DNA of 64,000 bases from Arctopsyche grandis (lineage: Eukaryota; Arthropoda; Insecta; Trichoptera; Hydropsychidae), in NCBI RefSeq assembly GCF_051622035.1, contig NC_135356.1, positions 19,023,685 to 19,087,684 on the forward strand, given 5' to 3'. Under the pieces are notes generated by a model. That model ran no database searches and was not told where the DNA came from. It worked only from the letters and a program-made list of their open reading frames with translations. The translations under genes were made by a program, and so were the position numbers. How positions within the stretch are numbered: the stretch's first letter is position 1; each line of letters starts with the position of its first letter. This document shows, piece after piece, positions 39,876-51,590 of the stretch.

Positions 39876-40949
39876 ATGGAGGATATTGTTACTATAAGCC
39901 AGAGAATACTCGCGGACCTTTCAAAAAAAGGATCTGGTGCCAATGTCCTTACCAAGGACAGGGTGCGATACATCAGCGACGAAATTAAAAATATAGTATC
40001 CATCGCACGCGTCGCTTTTAATAACCTGGCCTCGCTAAAAATCGCTGTGGAGTCCCTCCAGACTATCCACACTGATGTCGGTGAAATAAAGAGGATGATG
40101 TGTCGTCCCTTTCCAGCAGCTCTGGCTCCAGCTGTTTTTGTTGAACCTACAACTCTGCAATCGGGCGAGGTAACATTACGAGAACTCTCCACACTGTCAA
40201 CTGAATGTAACAATACTACAGTACATAAACAAACACCTGTCAGATGCCCGTATGACGTTATAGCGGCATCCTCTACCGTTTCACCTCCGCCTTATTCAGC
40301 TTCAACTTCACTCGCGTCTGCTTTAGCTTCAGCATCTACTCCTGGGTGTGCTACTGTTTCTGCTTCTACTGTTTCTGCTTCTACTGTTTCTGTTTCTGCT
40401 TCTCCTCCTTCTCCTATAAAACCTGCGAAATCTTACAGTCAGGTCGCAGCGCTATCTTCTACTGCTTCACCTCTGCCATCTTCATCTTCAGCTACACTTA
40501 CATCAGCTTCTGCTTCAACATCTGATTATGTTCCTGTCTCTTGTGCTCCTGCTTCTGCTTCTACTGTAGATCCTTCAAATTCGTTCAGTCAGGTCGCTGG
40601 GACTTCTTCCGGGAGACTGCCATATACTCGTGGATCTGGAGCACCTGATAAAACTTTACAGGTGGCCACTATTCCGAAATTGAAGAATGTACACGTTTTT
40701 AATTTGGCAAATAACTGCACTTGTGATACTGTGAAACAGTTCATATTAAATAAAATTAAAAATAAAAGAATCAACGTTTCTCAGGTTGCTAAAACTGACA
40801 TGTGCTCGTCATTTAAAATTAGTGTAGATACTGAAACTTTTAATATAATTATCAATCCTGAATTTTGGCCTATGGGTACTGGCATAAGAGAATGGTTATT
40901 TCTCAAAAAAATCTCTTCGAAACCGATTGCCCAAACCCGTGACCCGTAA
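39876..40949 (+). CDS. LINE ORF1 protein, 357 aa (copy 1)
   Basis: ORF1 of a Jockey/CR1-type non-LTR retrotransposon, expected to bind the element RNA in a ribonucleoprotein. I chose the ATG at 39876 because of its strong context (ACCATGG); the frame is open further upstream without a better start. Residues 1-75 are helical in character (SQRILADLSKK, NNLASLKIAVESLQT). Residues 120-270 are rich in Ser, Ala, Thr and Pro with repeats of SASTVSAST and SQVA. The C-terminus (about 275-350) has the pattern NVHVFNLANNCTCDTVKQFI and INPEFWPMGTGIREWLF, which resembles the C-terminal fold found in ORF1 proteins of this LINE group (motif FWP.G..VR.F). No CCHC knuckle is visible. It overlaps ORF2 by about 20 bp in a different frame. 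Confidence 0.85.
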   Translation: MEDIVTISQRILADLSKKGSGANVLTKDRVRYISDEIKNIVSIARVAFNNLASLKIAVESLQTIHTDVGEIKRMMCRPFPAALAPAVFVEPTTLQSGEVTLRELSTLSTECNNTTVHKQTPVRCPYDVIAASSTVSPPPYSASTSLASALASASTPGCATVSASTVSASTVSVSASPPSPIKPAKSYSQVAALSSTASPLPSSSSATLTSASASTSDYVPVSCAPASASTVDPSNSFSQVAGTSSGRLPYTRGSGAPDKTLQVATIPKLKNVHVFNLANNCTCDTVKQFILNKIKNKRINVSQVAKTDMCSSFKISVDTETFNIIINPEFWPMGTGIREWLFLKKISSKPIAQTRDP

Positions 40950-43770
40950 CATTAAACTTTATTATCAAAATGTGCGGGGTTTAAATACAAAACTCAAGGA
41001 ATTCTACAATAACGCCGCTTCTAGATCTATTGACGTCCTTGCTATTACTGAAACATGGCTAAACTCATCTGTACATGATGCCGAAGTACTTGACAGCAGT
41101 TTCAATATATATCGCCATGATAGATCTGCCAGAGGTGGTGGTGTTCTTCTAGCAGTTAAAAATACAAATATTATTTCGGTTGAAAGACTTAGTCATCTTG
41201 AGGACATTCATGAATGTGTATGGCTAAAACTAAGATTTGTTAACATTCCTTTTTTTATATACATATGTACTATTTATTTTCCACCAAGATCTCCACCAAA
41301 TATTTATAAGCGATTTTTTGATTTAATTATATCTAATTATTCACATTTAAGTAATGGTCGCATTTTTATATCTGGAGATTTTAATCTGAATTCTTCTAAC
41401 TGTTTTCCTGATGACCTTAATTTTTTTATATCTTTATTCAACTTAAAACAAATTAATACTATTCGAAACTATTTTAATAATTCCATGTTGGATTTTCTAT
41501 TAACAAATTTAGATTGTCAGAATATTATTATTTCAAATTCAGTTGATTCCTTGGTTCCTGAAGACAGCTATCATCCTGCTCTTGATATTCATTTAAAATT
41601 AACTATAACTTATTCCTCACTTCGTTTAATAAATAACTGTCTTAATACCTCTGTCCTAAATGGATGGTTATTTACAAATGTTGATTTCAAATATTTAAAT
41701 GATATTCTTTGTAATTGTCAATGGGAGCGAGTTTATGAGTGCAAAGATGTTAATTTGGCCCTCTCTAATTTCTATGACATTATATATTCTATTTTTAATG
41801 ATTGTTTTCGGTTGAAAGGATTAGTGACGAGTAAAAGGATTTATCCGCCTTGGTTTACTAAAGAAATTATTAATCTCTTAAAAAGTAAATATCAAACACA
41901 TAAACTCTGGAAGAAATCGAGCAATCCTCTTATCTTAAATAATTTCCGTATTTTACGTACGGAAATTAAGAAATTAATTAATAATGCATATAATGTTTAT
42001 GTAGCTGATTGTGAAAGTTCCATAGTTAAAAACCCTAAGAAATTCTGGAACTTCATCAATTCTAAACGTGTAAATCGTGTTAAGTCGACCATTATGTACA
42101 ATGATTCTGGATTGTTAGAGGGTGATCAAAACATTGCTAATGGATTTGCCGACTTTTTTAAATCAGTTTTCAATAATCCTACTGATTCCATGGAACCTAC
42201 CAATGACTCGGAATTTACTTTCCCCACTTTAGCGATTAATCATCTTGACTCTTCCGATCTGAAATATGGCTTTCTAAAATTAAAAAATATTTATTCTTCC
42301 GGTCCTGACTCCATCCCTAATTACATCCTAAAAGGATGTGAGGTTAGTCTCTTAGAACCTTTAAAATTCATTTTTAATTTAATTCTAAGGAACTCTTCAT
42401 TCCCCAATTTATGGAAATGCTCTAAAGTAACTCCTGTTCATAAGAAGGACGATAAATCTTGTGTAAGGAACTACAGACCAATAACTATCTTGTCAGCGCC
42501 AGCCAAAATGTTTGAGGTAATATTACACAGATACATTTTTAATCACTTTCAAAGTATGCTCATTGATCAGCAGCATGGCTTTCGTCCGGCCAGATCAGCT
42601 ATTACCAACTTGTTATGTTTCTCTAATGACATAACCAGCACTTTGGATTGTAATAATCAAATGGATGTAATATATACTGATTTTGAGAAGGCGTTTGATA
42701 AAGTTGATCATAAAATTTTGGTTAGTAAATTAAGTTTTATTGGATTTACTTATAATCTTGTTGGTCTTTTTATTTCTTATTTACAGGATCGACGTCAATT
42801 CGTTAAGTTTGGGAGTTGCTTTTCTTATGAGTATGTTGCCACTACTGGGATTCCCCAAGGATCAAATCTTGGCCCTTTATTATTCCTAATATTTATCAAC
42901 GATATTCAATCTTCTATTCACCATTCTAAATTTTTATTATATGCGGATGACTTAAAAATCTATAAGAGAATAATTGATTTACCTGACGCTCTTTATTTGC
43001 AAGAGGATTTGAATTCTATTTATGAATGGGCTAATGTTAATAAACTTCCCTTCAATATCCTAAAGTGTCGGGTCATTTCTTACTCTCGTTCTCGTTCTCC
43101 TATTAAATATCCGTATAAATTTCATGATTCTCTTCTTCAGAGAGAATTATTTATATCTGATCTGGGAATAGTCTTTGAAAATAGTTGGAGTTTCAACATT
43201 CACATTGAGAATATCTGTAATAGGGCAACAAAAATCCTTGGATTCGTAATCCGTAATTCGTCCGAACTAGGGCTCACTGCCATTCGTCTCTTATATTGTA
43301 CATTAGTTCGCAGTGTGCTCGAGTTTGGCTCCATTATATGGTCTCCCTATCAACTTCGTTACTTTCTAATGTTGGAACGAGTCCAAAGGAAATTCCTTAG
43401 ATTTTTATATCTGAAGACATTTGGATTTTATCCATATCTGTTCCCTAGTGCCTTTGTCTTGGGATCTTTGGGTTTCTACTCCCTGGCAAAGAGAAGAGAT
43501 TTATTTCTTGGGAAACATTTCGTAAAATTACTTAGAGGAGAGATTCACAATCCCACTATCCTGGAGAAACTAAAATTCTGGGCCCCGGAAAATCGTAGAG
43601 TTTTAAGAAAACATGATATATTTTTGCCAATTAGGGCTAAATCAAACGTGCTCATGAACTCCCCCCTCTCGAGAGCTGTTCGACTCCTTAACTTACTGGC
43701 ACATTACTTGGACCTATTCGATGCCAGTTATGTTGAGTTGGTGGAACACATCCTAAATAGCACGATATAA
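40927..43770 (+). CDS. LINE ORF2: endonuclease-reverse transcriptase, about 947 codons (copy 1)
   Basis: Replication enzyme of an APE-type non-LTR retrotransposon. The endonuclease (about residues 8-220) shows YYQNVRGLN, ITETWL, FISGDFN (about 148-153) and SYHPAL (about 214). The reverse transcriptase shows NYRPITILS (about 515), QHGFRP, DFEKAFDKVDH (about 585), GIPQGSNLGPLLF (about 641) and YADD (672-675). The C-terminus has the usual LVRSVLEFGSIIWSP and LERVQRKFLRFLYL; no RNase H domain. The frame is intact. There is no ATG near the start: the frame overlaps the end of ORF1 and begins around TTGCCCAAACCCGTGACC, so translation probably uses termination-reinitiation or frameshifting. The third endonuclease motif is SYH instead of SDH. 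Confidence 0.93.
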   Translation: MPKPVTRNIKLYYQNVRGLNTKLKEFYNNAASRSIDVLAITETWLNSSVHDAEVLDSSFNIYRHDRSARGGGVLLAVKNTNIISVERLSHLEDIHECVWLKLRFVNIPFFIYICTIYFPPRSPPNIYKRFFDLIISNYSHLSNGRIFISGDFNLNSSNCFPDDLNFFISLFNLKQINTIRNYFNNSMLDFLLTNLDCQNIIISNSVDSLVPEDSYHPALDIHLKLTITYSSLRLINNCLNTSVLNGWLFTNVDFKYLNDILCNCQWERVYECKDVNLALSNFYDIIYSIFNDCFRLKGLVTSKRIYPPWFTKEIINLLKSKYQTHKLWKKSSNPLILNNFRILRTEIKKLINNAYNVYVADCESSIVKNPKKFWNFINSKRVNRVKSTIMYNDSGLLEGDQNIANGFADFFKSVFNNPTDSMEPTNDSEFTFPTLAINHLDSSDLKYGFLKLKNIYSSGPDSIPNYILKGCEVSLLEPLKFIFNLILRNSSFPNLWKCSKVTPVHKKDDKSCVRNYRPITILSAPAKMFEVILHRYIFNHFQSMLIDQQHGFRPARSAITNLLCFSNDITSTLDCNNQMDVIYTDFEKAFDKVDHKILVSKLSFIGFTYNLVGLFISYLQDRRQFVKFGSCFSYEYVATTGIPQGSNLGPLLFLIFINDIQSSIHHSKFLLYADDLKIYKRIIDLPDALYLQEDLNSIYEWANVNKLPFNILKCRVISYSRSRSPIKYPYKFHDSLLQRELFISDLGIVFENSWSFNIHIENICNRATKILGFVIRNSSELGLTAIRLLYCTLVRSVLEFGSIIWSPYQLRYFLMLERVQRKFLRFLYLKTFGFYPYLFPSAFVLGSLGFYSLAKRRDLFLGKHFVKLLRGEIHNPTILEKLKFWAPENRRVLRKHDIFLPIRAKSNVLMNSPLSRAVRLLNLLAHYLDLFDASYVELVEHILNSTI

Positions 43771-44044
43771 ATTTTTCAATCTTATTTCTTTGTTTTTATT
43801 TTGTGTACATATTTTTTACTTGATTTTTATTATTTTTTTATGATGTTTTTTTTTATTTATGATTTTTATTATTTTCTTATGTTTTTTTTTATTTGTGATT
43901 TTTATTATTTTTTTTATGATGTTTTTTTTTGTAATTTTTATGATTTTTATTATTTGTATTAAAATCACATTGACGCTTTGGGGCAACCTGTCAAGTCTCT
44001 GTGGTGTTGATTTTTTAAAATAAAATAAAATATGTAAGTATACA
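43771..44044 (+). other. LINE 3' UTR and tail (copy 1)
   Basis: After the ORF2 stop comes a T-rich repeat (TTTTTATTATTTTTTTATGATG type), then a unique segment with GACGCTTTGGGGCAACCTG, then AAAATAAAATAAAATA ending near 44032. The AAAAT repeat is the likely 3' tail. No target duplication was identified. Confidence 0.65.
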
Positions 44045-44286
44045 CAGGCGCGGCTCGTGCATAGGAACTGCGGCGCTGCAGCACCCCCAGAAAAAATACA
44101 AAAAAATCACATTTGTATACATTTACAACTTGTGAATGTAATTTAAATAAGAATGATTAGATATTTGACATAATCATTATTAATGAGTATGTCAAATATA
44201 TCTAAATACTAGTTGTAAATGCGATTTTTTTGTAATTTTTCTGGGGGTGCCGCAGCGCCGCAGTTCCTATGCACGAGCCGCGCCTG
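44045..44286. mobile_element. hAT-like MITE with CAGGCGCGG termini, 242 bp (copy 1)
   Basis: The two ends are nearly perfect inverted repeats: CAGGCGCGGCTCGTGCATAG on the left, and the same reading on the reverse strand from 44286. The similarity extends through GGAACTGCGGCGCTGC and CACCCCCAG, at least 60 bp, then AT-rich inner repeats. GC-rich ends contrast sharply with surroundings. The CAGG start suggests hAT, but the flanks (AAGTATAC and AATAATAC) match only loosely as a duplication. It sits just after the LINE tail. Confidence 0.65.
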
Positions 44287-44735
44287 AATAATACATATGT
44301 ATATGCTTTCAACAATCAATAAATTTGAACTACTTCGTCGAATCTTGTGAGATAGGGAAGTACTGATTTTATTAGAACCGTCATAACAATAAAGTTGGAT
44401 AAATTGGCCAACTTTAATAAGAAACGGTCGATCTGGATTAATAATCATTCAGATCTTGTCAGCAGCGGTCATCGGGAAAACCGAATAATGTTTTCGATTC
44501 TTGCCATGGTTTGAACCCACAATCTCAACTGGTAAGTAATAAGTGCATCAAATCTCGGAGTTTTATGGCACCGTAATTCTGGCGCTGAGATTATTTTGAA
44601 TACCGTAATTACGGTTCTGGTCGATTTTAGCGGAATGTCCTTGGCTTTGTCGATTCTTCGAAGATTGTTTTATCGTTATTATTAGTACATTATTATACGT
44701 ATATATTTCAAAGCGTGTTCGAGAGACCTTCATCT
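44287..44735. other. right end of unit, copy 1, with RTE terminus
   Basis: No gene. A B-box-like GGTTTGAACCC lies at 44508-44518 without a clear A box, perhaps a SINE relic. Immediately before the border lies GAGAGACCTTCATCT, which together with AGCAGTGGATGGCGAATGG at the start of copy 2 reads as the last codons of an RTE ORF2 (FI, stop, QWMANG). The border of the unit therefore falls inside an RTE 3' terminus. Confidence 0.55.
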
Positions 44736-47700
44736 AGCAGTGGATGGCGAATGGCTGCAGATGATGCTATGATTTTTTACAGGCTCCAAGAATTCATTCT
44801 CTCCTTCCTAGCCTTGAGTCTACATATACTTGAATCGTAGAACCTTTTGGAATTTCTCTACAATTGAAACCATGATGGTCACAATCACCACAGAATGATT
44901 AAAAATAGTTTATGTTGTTGATTCAAATTCAAAATTTCTTAGTGGTTCAATTTTGATGATAATATTATGTAATCATATTTTTATTTCACTATGCAAAAAA
45001 ATTGAGATATCTTATGTGAGCATTAATTAGCACAATGAAACTGAAAACCAAGAGATAATAAAATTGTTTGAAACGGTTGTTATATATTTTATTTTATTAT
45101 CACACTTTTTATCCTCATTTTATTATCCGCTATCAATTTATTGATAGCGGATATTTATATACATATAACTATACTATCATGGATGTCCTGTCGGACTAGC
45201 ACGTGTTAAAAATCGGACAATAGGATGAAGATATTACATTAAAAAAAAATCAGAAACAAGTTTTATCTTTCGACGCCCCCAACATAGTAGAACACTACTT
45301 AGCTTAAACGCATTTTTATGTAAATAAAATACTAAACATATTGTTATCGTAATAATTTGTGATCGAGCTTGCATATTTATTTACGCATACGGAAAATTTG
45401 ACCGTGACCAGCGATCGTCAAGCTCAATTAATAATCAAAAGCGTTTTCCATGTTTTGCCAACGCGTATATCGCTAATTACTTTGCATTAATTCAAACATT
45501 GATAATACGCATAGATTTATTTAAAATAATAACAAAATAAATTAGGACCTTCACCAGGAAATATGTATTCAATATATGGGGATTAATATAAATTACTAAT
45601 TAACAACCGCAACGTTCGTTTTATATTATATAACAGTGGTAGCCAAATTGCGGCTTTTTGGTACCTTAAATGCGACTTCGTACCATTCTCAAATAATTCA
45701 AAACTACACATATTAATTTCCCAAATTCCAATTCCACGTTACACAACAGAACGGCGTATCACTGAAACAGGAAAGATTCTGAATTATCTGAAAAATGATT
45801 TGAAAACCTGTGCAGCATTCAACTCTTAACAAAGTTACAGAATTTGAAGATAGTCCTCGGTTAGCTGTGTTTGTCAGATATGTTTCTATATAAGTAATTA
45901 TGAAAGAAGAAATGCTCAATTTAGTAGCACTCAAATAATAAATTCGTGGTGTCGATATTTGCTTCATAATCTCTTTCATAATTAATATTCTGGTTTTCTT
46001 TGTCTATTTCGGTTTCTAACAATTTGACAAAATTGATCATATTAGCTCCATTATCTGTTGTAACGATAAATAATATATTATATTATTTATTAAAAATAGT
46101 CTGCATATGTAACAAATCTCATTGTTTGTGCCAATAAAATTAATTGCAGCTCTCTAGTCCTCTCCGGATTTTTGCAAGTGGCCCGTAGTGACATAAAGAT
46201 TGGCCACCTTTGTAATATAATGTACATACATACATATGTACATATGTACATAGAAGACGATCGATAAAATTTCATTTTTAATCATCACGAGAAATATCTT
46301 CACTATGATTGCAATTATACAATGTGTCTTGAATTTTCAGTGGTATTTGCAACATTCGTAAGTCTTTAAGTATTGATTTTCTGTTTATGTAGCTTACGAA
46401 CAGTCTAGAGCCTTGAAAATAAATGTTTTATATAAGTAAAATATCAAATGAAATTGCGAAAAACACCCTTACGTTATGATGTGGTAAACAATTCGTTGTT
46501 TGTTTCTGTATGGTTTTATTCCATGAAAAATTTTTTGCGAAGTAATTACAATTTATACAGTTATACAAAAATGTCACATGTTGTGACACGTGAAGAGTAT
46601 ATTGACGTCATAAAATGAAAAAACACACGCGCAATTGGGGAAAATTTAATCAGAAGAAAGAAAATATGAGATTAATGTAAATTTAATAAACTCCAATATT
46701 GATAATGCAAGAATATATGTACTTACATAAATGAAATTTATTGAAGTGCGATGTGATTATGTGATATATAATAAATTTTGACTGATCTCAACATATGTAC
46801 ATATGTACATACAATTTTTGTACATCGAATATGTTCAAAAGCAGACTTGAAACTTTATATACATATGTAGATTTTATGTATTTTGCGGATTTGTCTTCAG
46901 TTAATTTTTCATTTGCATTATTGGCTTAGAAACCTCAACCAATCATATGTATATGTTTTAATCTTTTAGAAATTCACCTTGTCTGGATAACAAAAACTAA
47001 TAGTCAACATTAAATTCATATCTTACGTGTTGTATGCAATTGTGTATTATATTTTTATTGATTATTTATATCAAATGAATCGAAGAACATATTGTAAAAA
47101 AATTACGGTCTTAGTCCGAGTTGCATCAGAGCTTTGTTAAAAAGCTCCGACTGTCATTAATATCTAATGTTAAATTATATTTCCATTGTATATATTTAAA
47201 TAAAATCATTTTGACAAGACTCATTTATAGTGAAATCGGTAAAATATTCAATAAAAAGAATTAAAACAAATAGCTTTCGTTCGTCTGAGATTTATATTAC
47301 TCGTCATTATCAAGATGTTTTAGTCTGCCATTTACTTTTCGTAAATTTATTACTGTACATATCTATAGGTATGTTCGTAGTTTTTTTCTAATAGGAAGAG
47401 AAAATCTATGAGAGTTTTAAAATGTTTCCGAAAATGAAGATTATTTGATTTATGTGTGTATATTATTAAGATCAAATATAACCTTTAAATTCAAACAAGG
47501 GACAATAAATCTGGGTATGAACATCGTTCATAGCTACATTGTATGTATAGTAACACTATTTAGAAAAATATCATGAGAAATGTTTCTAATACTATGCAAT
47601 AAATGTACGTTTGTGGGAATTTGCCCAATTAAATAAATCAATCCATACAAAGTAAGCTGTTCGAACATTCAAGAACGAGTACAGGCCGAATTGACCTTTG

Positions 47701-48760
47701 GTGATAAGCAAAAGGGGTGTTCAAGATGCAGCCCGCTAGTTGCCGCCAAGTTTGTGGTTCAAAGGTCAAATATAAGTTAATATATTACTAAAATAAGCCA
47801 CTGTCTACAATGGGAATCATCAATGGTCGTCGAAAACAATCGTCAAGCATATATTCGATATCGTTTTGTGCTAAACCCGCATTCGTCTGGATAAAACACT
47901 CCTGAAGTGTACACGACTCATATTTCCCACTTCTGAGCTAATCTCAACTCCCAGTCAACCCTACGACGACCGTAGCGAAAATTTTTAAATGGAATTGTAT
48001 TAAATTTTATGAGTTTTAAATCGTAAAGGGCGCGTGTTTCGATTTTCGACAAGTTCGATTAATTTTTTCGCATATTTATGATTTAGATTAATTCTATTAT
48101 ATAAAAAAAACTTTTAAATATTTCACGATTGAAAAATTCGGCACGTATTTCAATGTTTTAATTTCAAACGCTTTTTATACGTATGTACGTACATATATCA
48201 CAAAGTCTTAGATTTTAATGGTCAAATAATCATTATAGATTTTACACATATGATGTTATTAGTATTTATAGCCTTTATCTTATTTTAATAACAGTATTAA
48301 TAGGAGAGAACGCTTGGAAAATTATTTGCAATTCTTATCAAATGTTCATAATATCTTTTATGTTAATTAGAATCTCCATAGAAACGGCTATGTAAAGCAA
48401 ATTTGACGTACATAGTGTGTATTATTTGCATAATTTTCTTTAACTTTCTTAATGATTCCTGTGATATCTTTCGATGTCGTCATATATTTACTGTACCTAT
48501 CTTCAAGCAATTTTTAATAATAGCAGTAATAAAAATGTAACTTGTATCTACATAAATGTATAATACCTTGTATAAAGACACACACATACAATCAAAAACG
48601 ATAGGAATTTACGTGCTTTGTTTGCGTCATCAAATTCGATTTCAGATTTTTCTGAATCACATATCAATTAATGTTATTTTGTACCAACAATCGAGACTTT
48701 TTTAACTGACAATTTGAATCCAATGCAATGCTAATGAACACAACCAGACATTTAATAGTG
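44736..48760. other. gene-free AT-rich part of unit, copy 2
   Basis: Same content as 29171-33195: no gene, one 12-bp perfect hairpin at 45125-45152, and microsatellites. Confidence 0.55.
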
Positions 48761-49325
48761 ATTGTAAGACGTAATCGATTAAAAGACGCACCCTTAATTC
48801 AGAAACACCAAAATAGGAAAAAAATTATGTAATATGGTAGTTTATTCTAATAAAAAAGAAAAAAGGACCAGATCCATAAAGACTTGTGAGTCAATTAGTG
48901 AAACTTTATATGGGAAAATTTATTTGACATGCCAGAGATGGTTTAAGAGAGGCTTTTCTAAAAGAGGCAAATAGAGACATGTAGACCACCACTCAAGTAA
49001 GATAAATGATTAAAAATGATGAATGAACTTAATATTAATGACAACTATATTTTGATAGAGATTGTACACAAGACGAACCCCGAATCTAGAGACATCAAAA
49101 TAGGAAAAACAGCATGTGTTCTTTAATTGATGTATGTAATACGGTTGTTAATTCAAAGAAAAATGTGTCAATTGGAGAAATTTTATAGGGAAAGGATTAG
49201 TCGATATTCCAGAGACGGTCTAATATAGACAAGTTTATAGAATAGGGATAGAAACACGCATACCACAATTCAAATAAGATAGAATGATTGAAAAGTGATG
49301 TGAAACGCGTCTGTAAATCTTCGAC
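48761..49325 (+). repeat. degenerate 287-bp direct repeat pair (copy 2)
   Basis: Equivalent of 33196-33760, with the same landmarks at the same offset just upstream of the promoter. Confidence 0.5.
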
Positions 49326-49463
49326 GAGGATTCCCGGGTGATATGCATCTTCGTCAGTCGTCGAAGTGTTAAGGCGTTGCAAAAGTGGGATTGTTTATTA
49401 ATTCGTCACCACTCCCACCGACGAAATTTCGAGTGGTGGGAAAGTGCTGAAAGACTATAAATA
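49305..49463 (+). promoter_or_regulatory. TATA promoter flanked by inverted repeats (copy 2)
   Basis: TATAAATA at 49456-49463 with the two upstream inverted repeats at 49319-49366 and 49407-49438, unchanged from copy 1. The promoter is thus intact in both full copies. Confidence 0.5.
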
Positions 49464-49485
49464 CGAGCCCTTAGCGCGGAGCCAG

Positions 49486-49878
49486 CAACTCTCCCGTGTA
49501 TCCCAGCGCCGGGGGGGATACACGGGAGAGTTCAAGTGCACTCGGACTGGCCTTTGAGAAATTTCACCCCACGGGGGGTGACCGCGAATTTTTCCACGGT
49601 TAATTAAGTTTTAGTTTAAGTGTAATTTTAAAAAAGGGCGAAAAGCATATCACGCTTATTGCTCGGACGCTCTTGGGCGATTTTAAAGTTTAAGTGATAC
49701 TGTGGAAAGTGTTGGCAATCATTCCTTTAGTGTGCTGAAGTTTTTCGAAGACGGGTGAAGATGAAGTCGCAGAGAACGGCGTGTACGTGCAATGGGTATT
49801 ATCTGGAGCCAAGGGGGGATTTTTCATTTTTTTTTATCCCCCCAGAAGAACACTAAGCGGTTTGCTCAATATGACCCG
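49486..49878 (+). ncRNA. predicted first exon / hairpin leader (copy 2)
   Basis: The 18-bp perfect stem lies at 49487-49504 and 49515-49532, the second hairpin at 49564-49581, and the donor GTGAGT follows 49878. No change from copy 1. Confidence 0.4.
49761..49856 (+). CDS. small ORF in the leader, 31 aa (copy 2)
   Basis: Same 31-codon frame as at 34196-34291 (starts MKSQRTACTCNGYY), with the same overlapping alternative ATG at 49792. Unrecognised; possibly an upstream ORF. Confidence 0.25.
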   Translation: MKSQRTACTCNGYYLEPRGDFSFFFIPPEEH

Positions 49879-49959
49879 GTGAGTTCGATCCAATTTATTT
49901 TATTCTAATATTTTATTTTATTGCAGGATGCAGATCAACTCTCAAATTGGACGTGGTGA

Positions 49960-51496
49960 TTTAATAATTTATTTTGTTTAATTTTCAGAATTTTTATTTT
50001 GTTTTATTTTATTTTTTATTTGAATTTCAAATTTTGTTGCTATTGCGATTATTTTATTATTGATTTTTTATGAATTATGTATGTGTACTCATTTTTTTTT
50101 TTGCTTTTCCTTCAATTGGCGTGGGGTCTGCATTTGAGCTGTTTTTTGTTAATAATTTTTCAATCATTTTTATTTAAATAATTGAAAGACACATTTTAAT
50201 TTTCACTTGACAATATTTAAACGAATGTCTCACTTTACGGCCTACATATGTATATATATTTACGTGGCTTGAAACTTGGCCGTTAAACGAGATTCCGAAA
50301 GACGCATAATTTATTTCAATACAAAGTTCATTTATTGATCGCATTTCTACTCATAAAAATCATATGTTCAAATATTGATAATGGAATCGCTGTTTTGAAA
50401 ATTTTTTGCCTTTAAAATGGGTAGTGTTCTCTTCTCTACATACATATTTATTGTCTGAATTAGAGCTGATCTATTATCTTGAATTAGGGCCACATCTTAC
50501 GATTTTTCCATATAATTTTTCCGCTACGTATCGTCTACAATAGATCTTAAATTAAATTGAGGTATACTTAAAAAGAAAAGTTATTTAGGTATATGCATAG
50601 AGCGTTTGTATCATATAGCGAATTATGTATTTATTTTATTAGGAGAGTTTGTTTCATTTATAATATAATGAGCTTTTCAGTGATGAATCAGTGTTTCAAT
50701 TATAAAATTATTTATAGAGACATTTTTAATTTGAACAGTTTAATATAAATTGTAAAATGTGTTGTGATGGAAATTTATTAATTATGGAAGTACAAAAACT
50801 CGTTTTATTTGTAAAATTTCTAATAATAAAAAAATCTTATTAATGTTATTTTGCGATATTTGCGAAAATGTTAATTTTGCACTAATTGACGGAAATTTAT
50901 TTATAAGAAGGAACAATTGAACGCGTAGAATATATATTTTTTGTTATATTTTATTTTATGTGTAATTTCTTCATTATTTAAACAAATAATTAAAAAGGAC
51001 CCATATGTGTAATACTACAAATACAAAGTGCGGCAAAAGTTCACTCACAATTTAATTTTGATATAATTCACGAATTAAAAGATAAGAGATCATTATTTGA
51101 TACTGTTTTCATAGTAACAAATTCGAGTCATTTTGAGGAAGTTCTTTTCAAGAGTTTTCCTTCACCATTCCATCTCCAATTTACCTCACCGTTCAAACTC
51201 GTTTAATGGCCGTTATTGCTTATGGGGTAGTTTTAACATCATTAAATATTCGAGTAGATGAATTTCGCAATAAATTAAATTGATGCATTCTACAATATTG
51301 TACGGTTCTATATATTAAACATATATGTAAATATGTAGGTTTAAATAAAACTGGGTCCATATCCGTTTATCAAAATGAAAAACAGATTTTTGCCATATTT
51401 AGTAACTATTTTGAATGCACAAGCTTTGTGGTCATTTTCGAATTTTTTACTTTTTTACCCAACGAAGTTTTTTAATTGAATAATTAAACTTTCCAG
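49960..51496. other. AT-rich, probably intronic (copy 2)
   Basis: Equivalent of 34395-35931. Nothing further recognised. Confidence 0.4.
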
Positions 51497-51590
51497 TGTA
51501 CATACGTTAATTTTGGAATTGCATTTTCACGTAATCCATTCTCTGGAAAAAATCGAGTCAGCGTCTGGAGTCTTGTTTCGTTCAACTACA

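Larger units (their letters stand above)
29171..44735 (+). repeat. tandem array unit, copy 1 (15,565 bp)
   Basis: From AGCAGTGGATGGCGAATGG at 29171 the sequence recurs at 44736 and again at 60301, always with an offset of exactly 15,565 bp. All landmark features (hairpins, exons, LINE ORFs, MITE) recur at that offset. By eye I saw only five substitutions and no indel between copies, so identity exceeds 99.9 percent. Sequence left of 29171 does not recur, so this is the left border of the array. Confidence 0.98.

Noticed and set aside
39815..40213. 132-codon minus-strand frame inside LINE ORF1
   Set aside because: It is a shadow of ORF1 on the other strand. The copy at 55380-55778 is the same, and the short minus frame at 40589 likewise.
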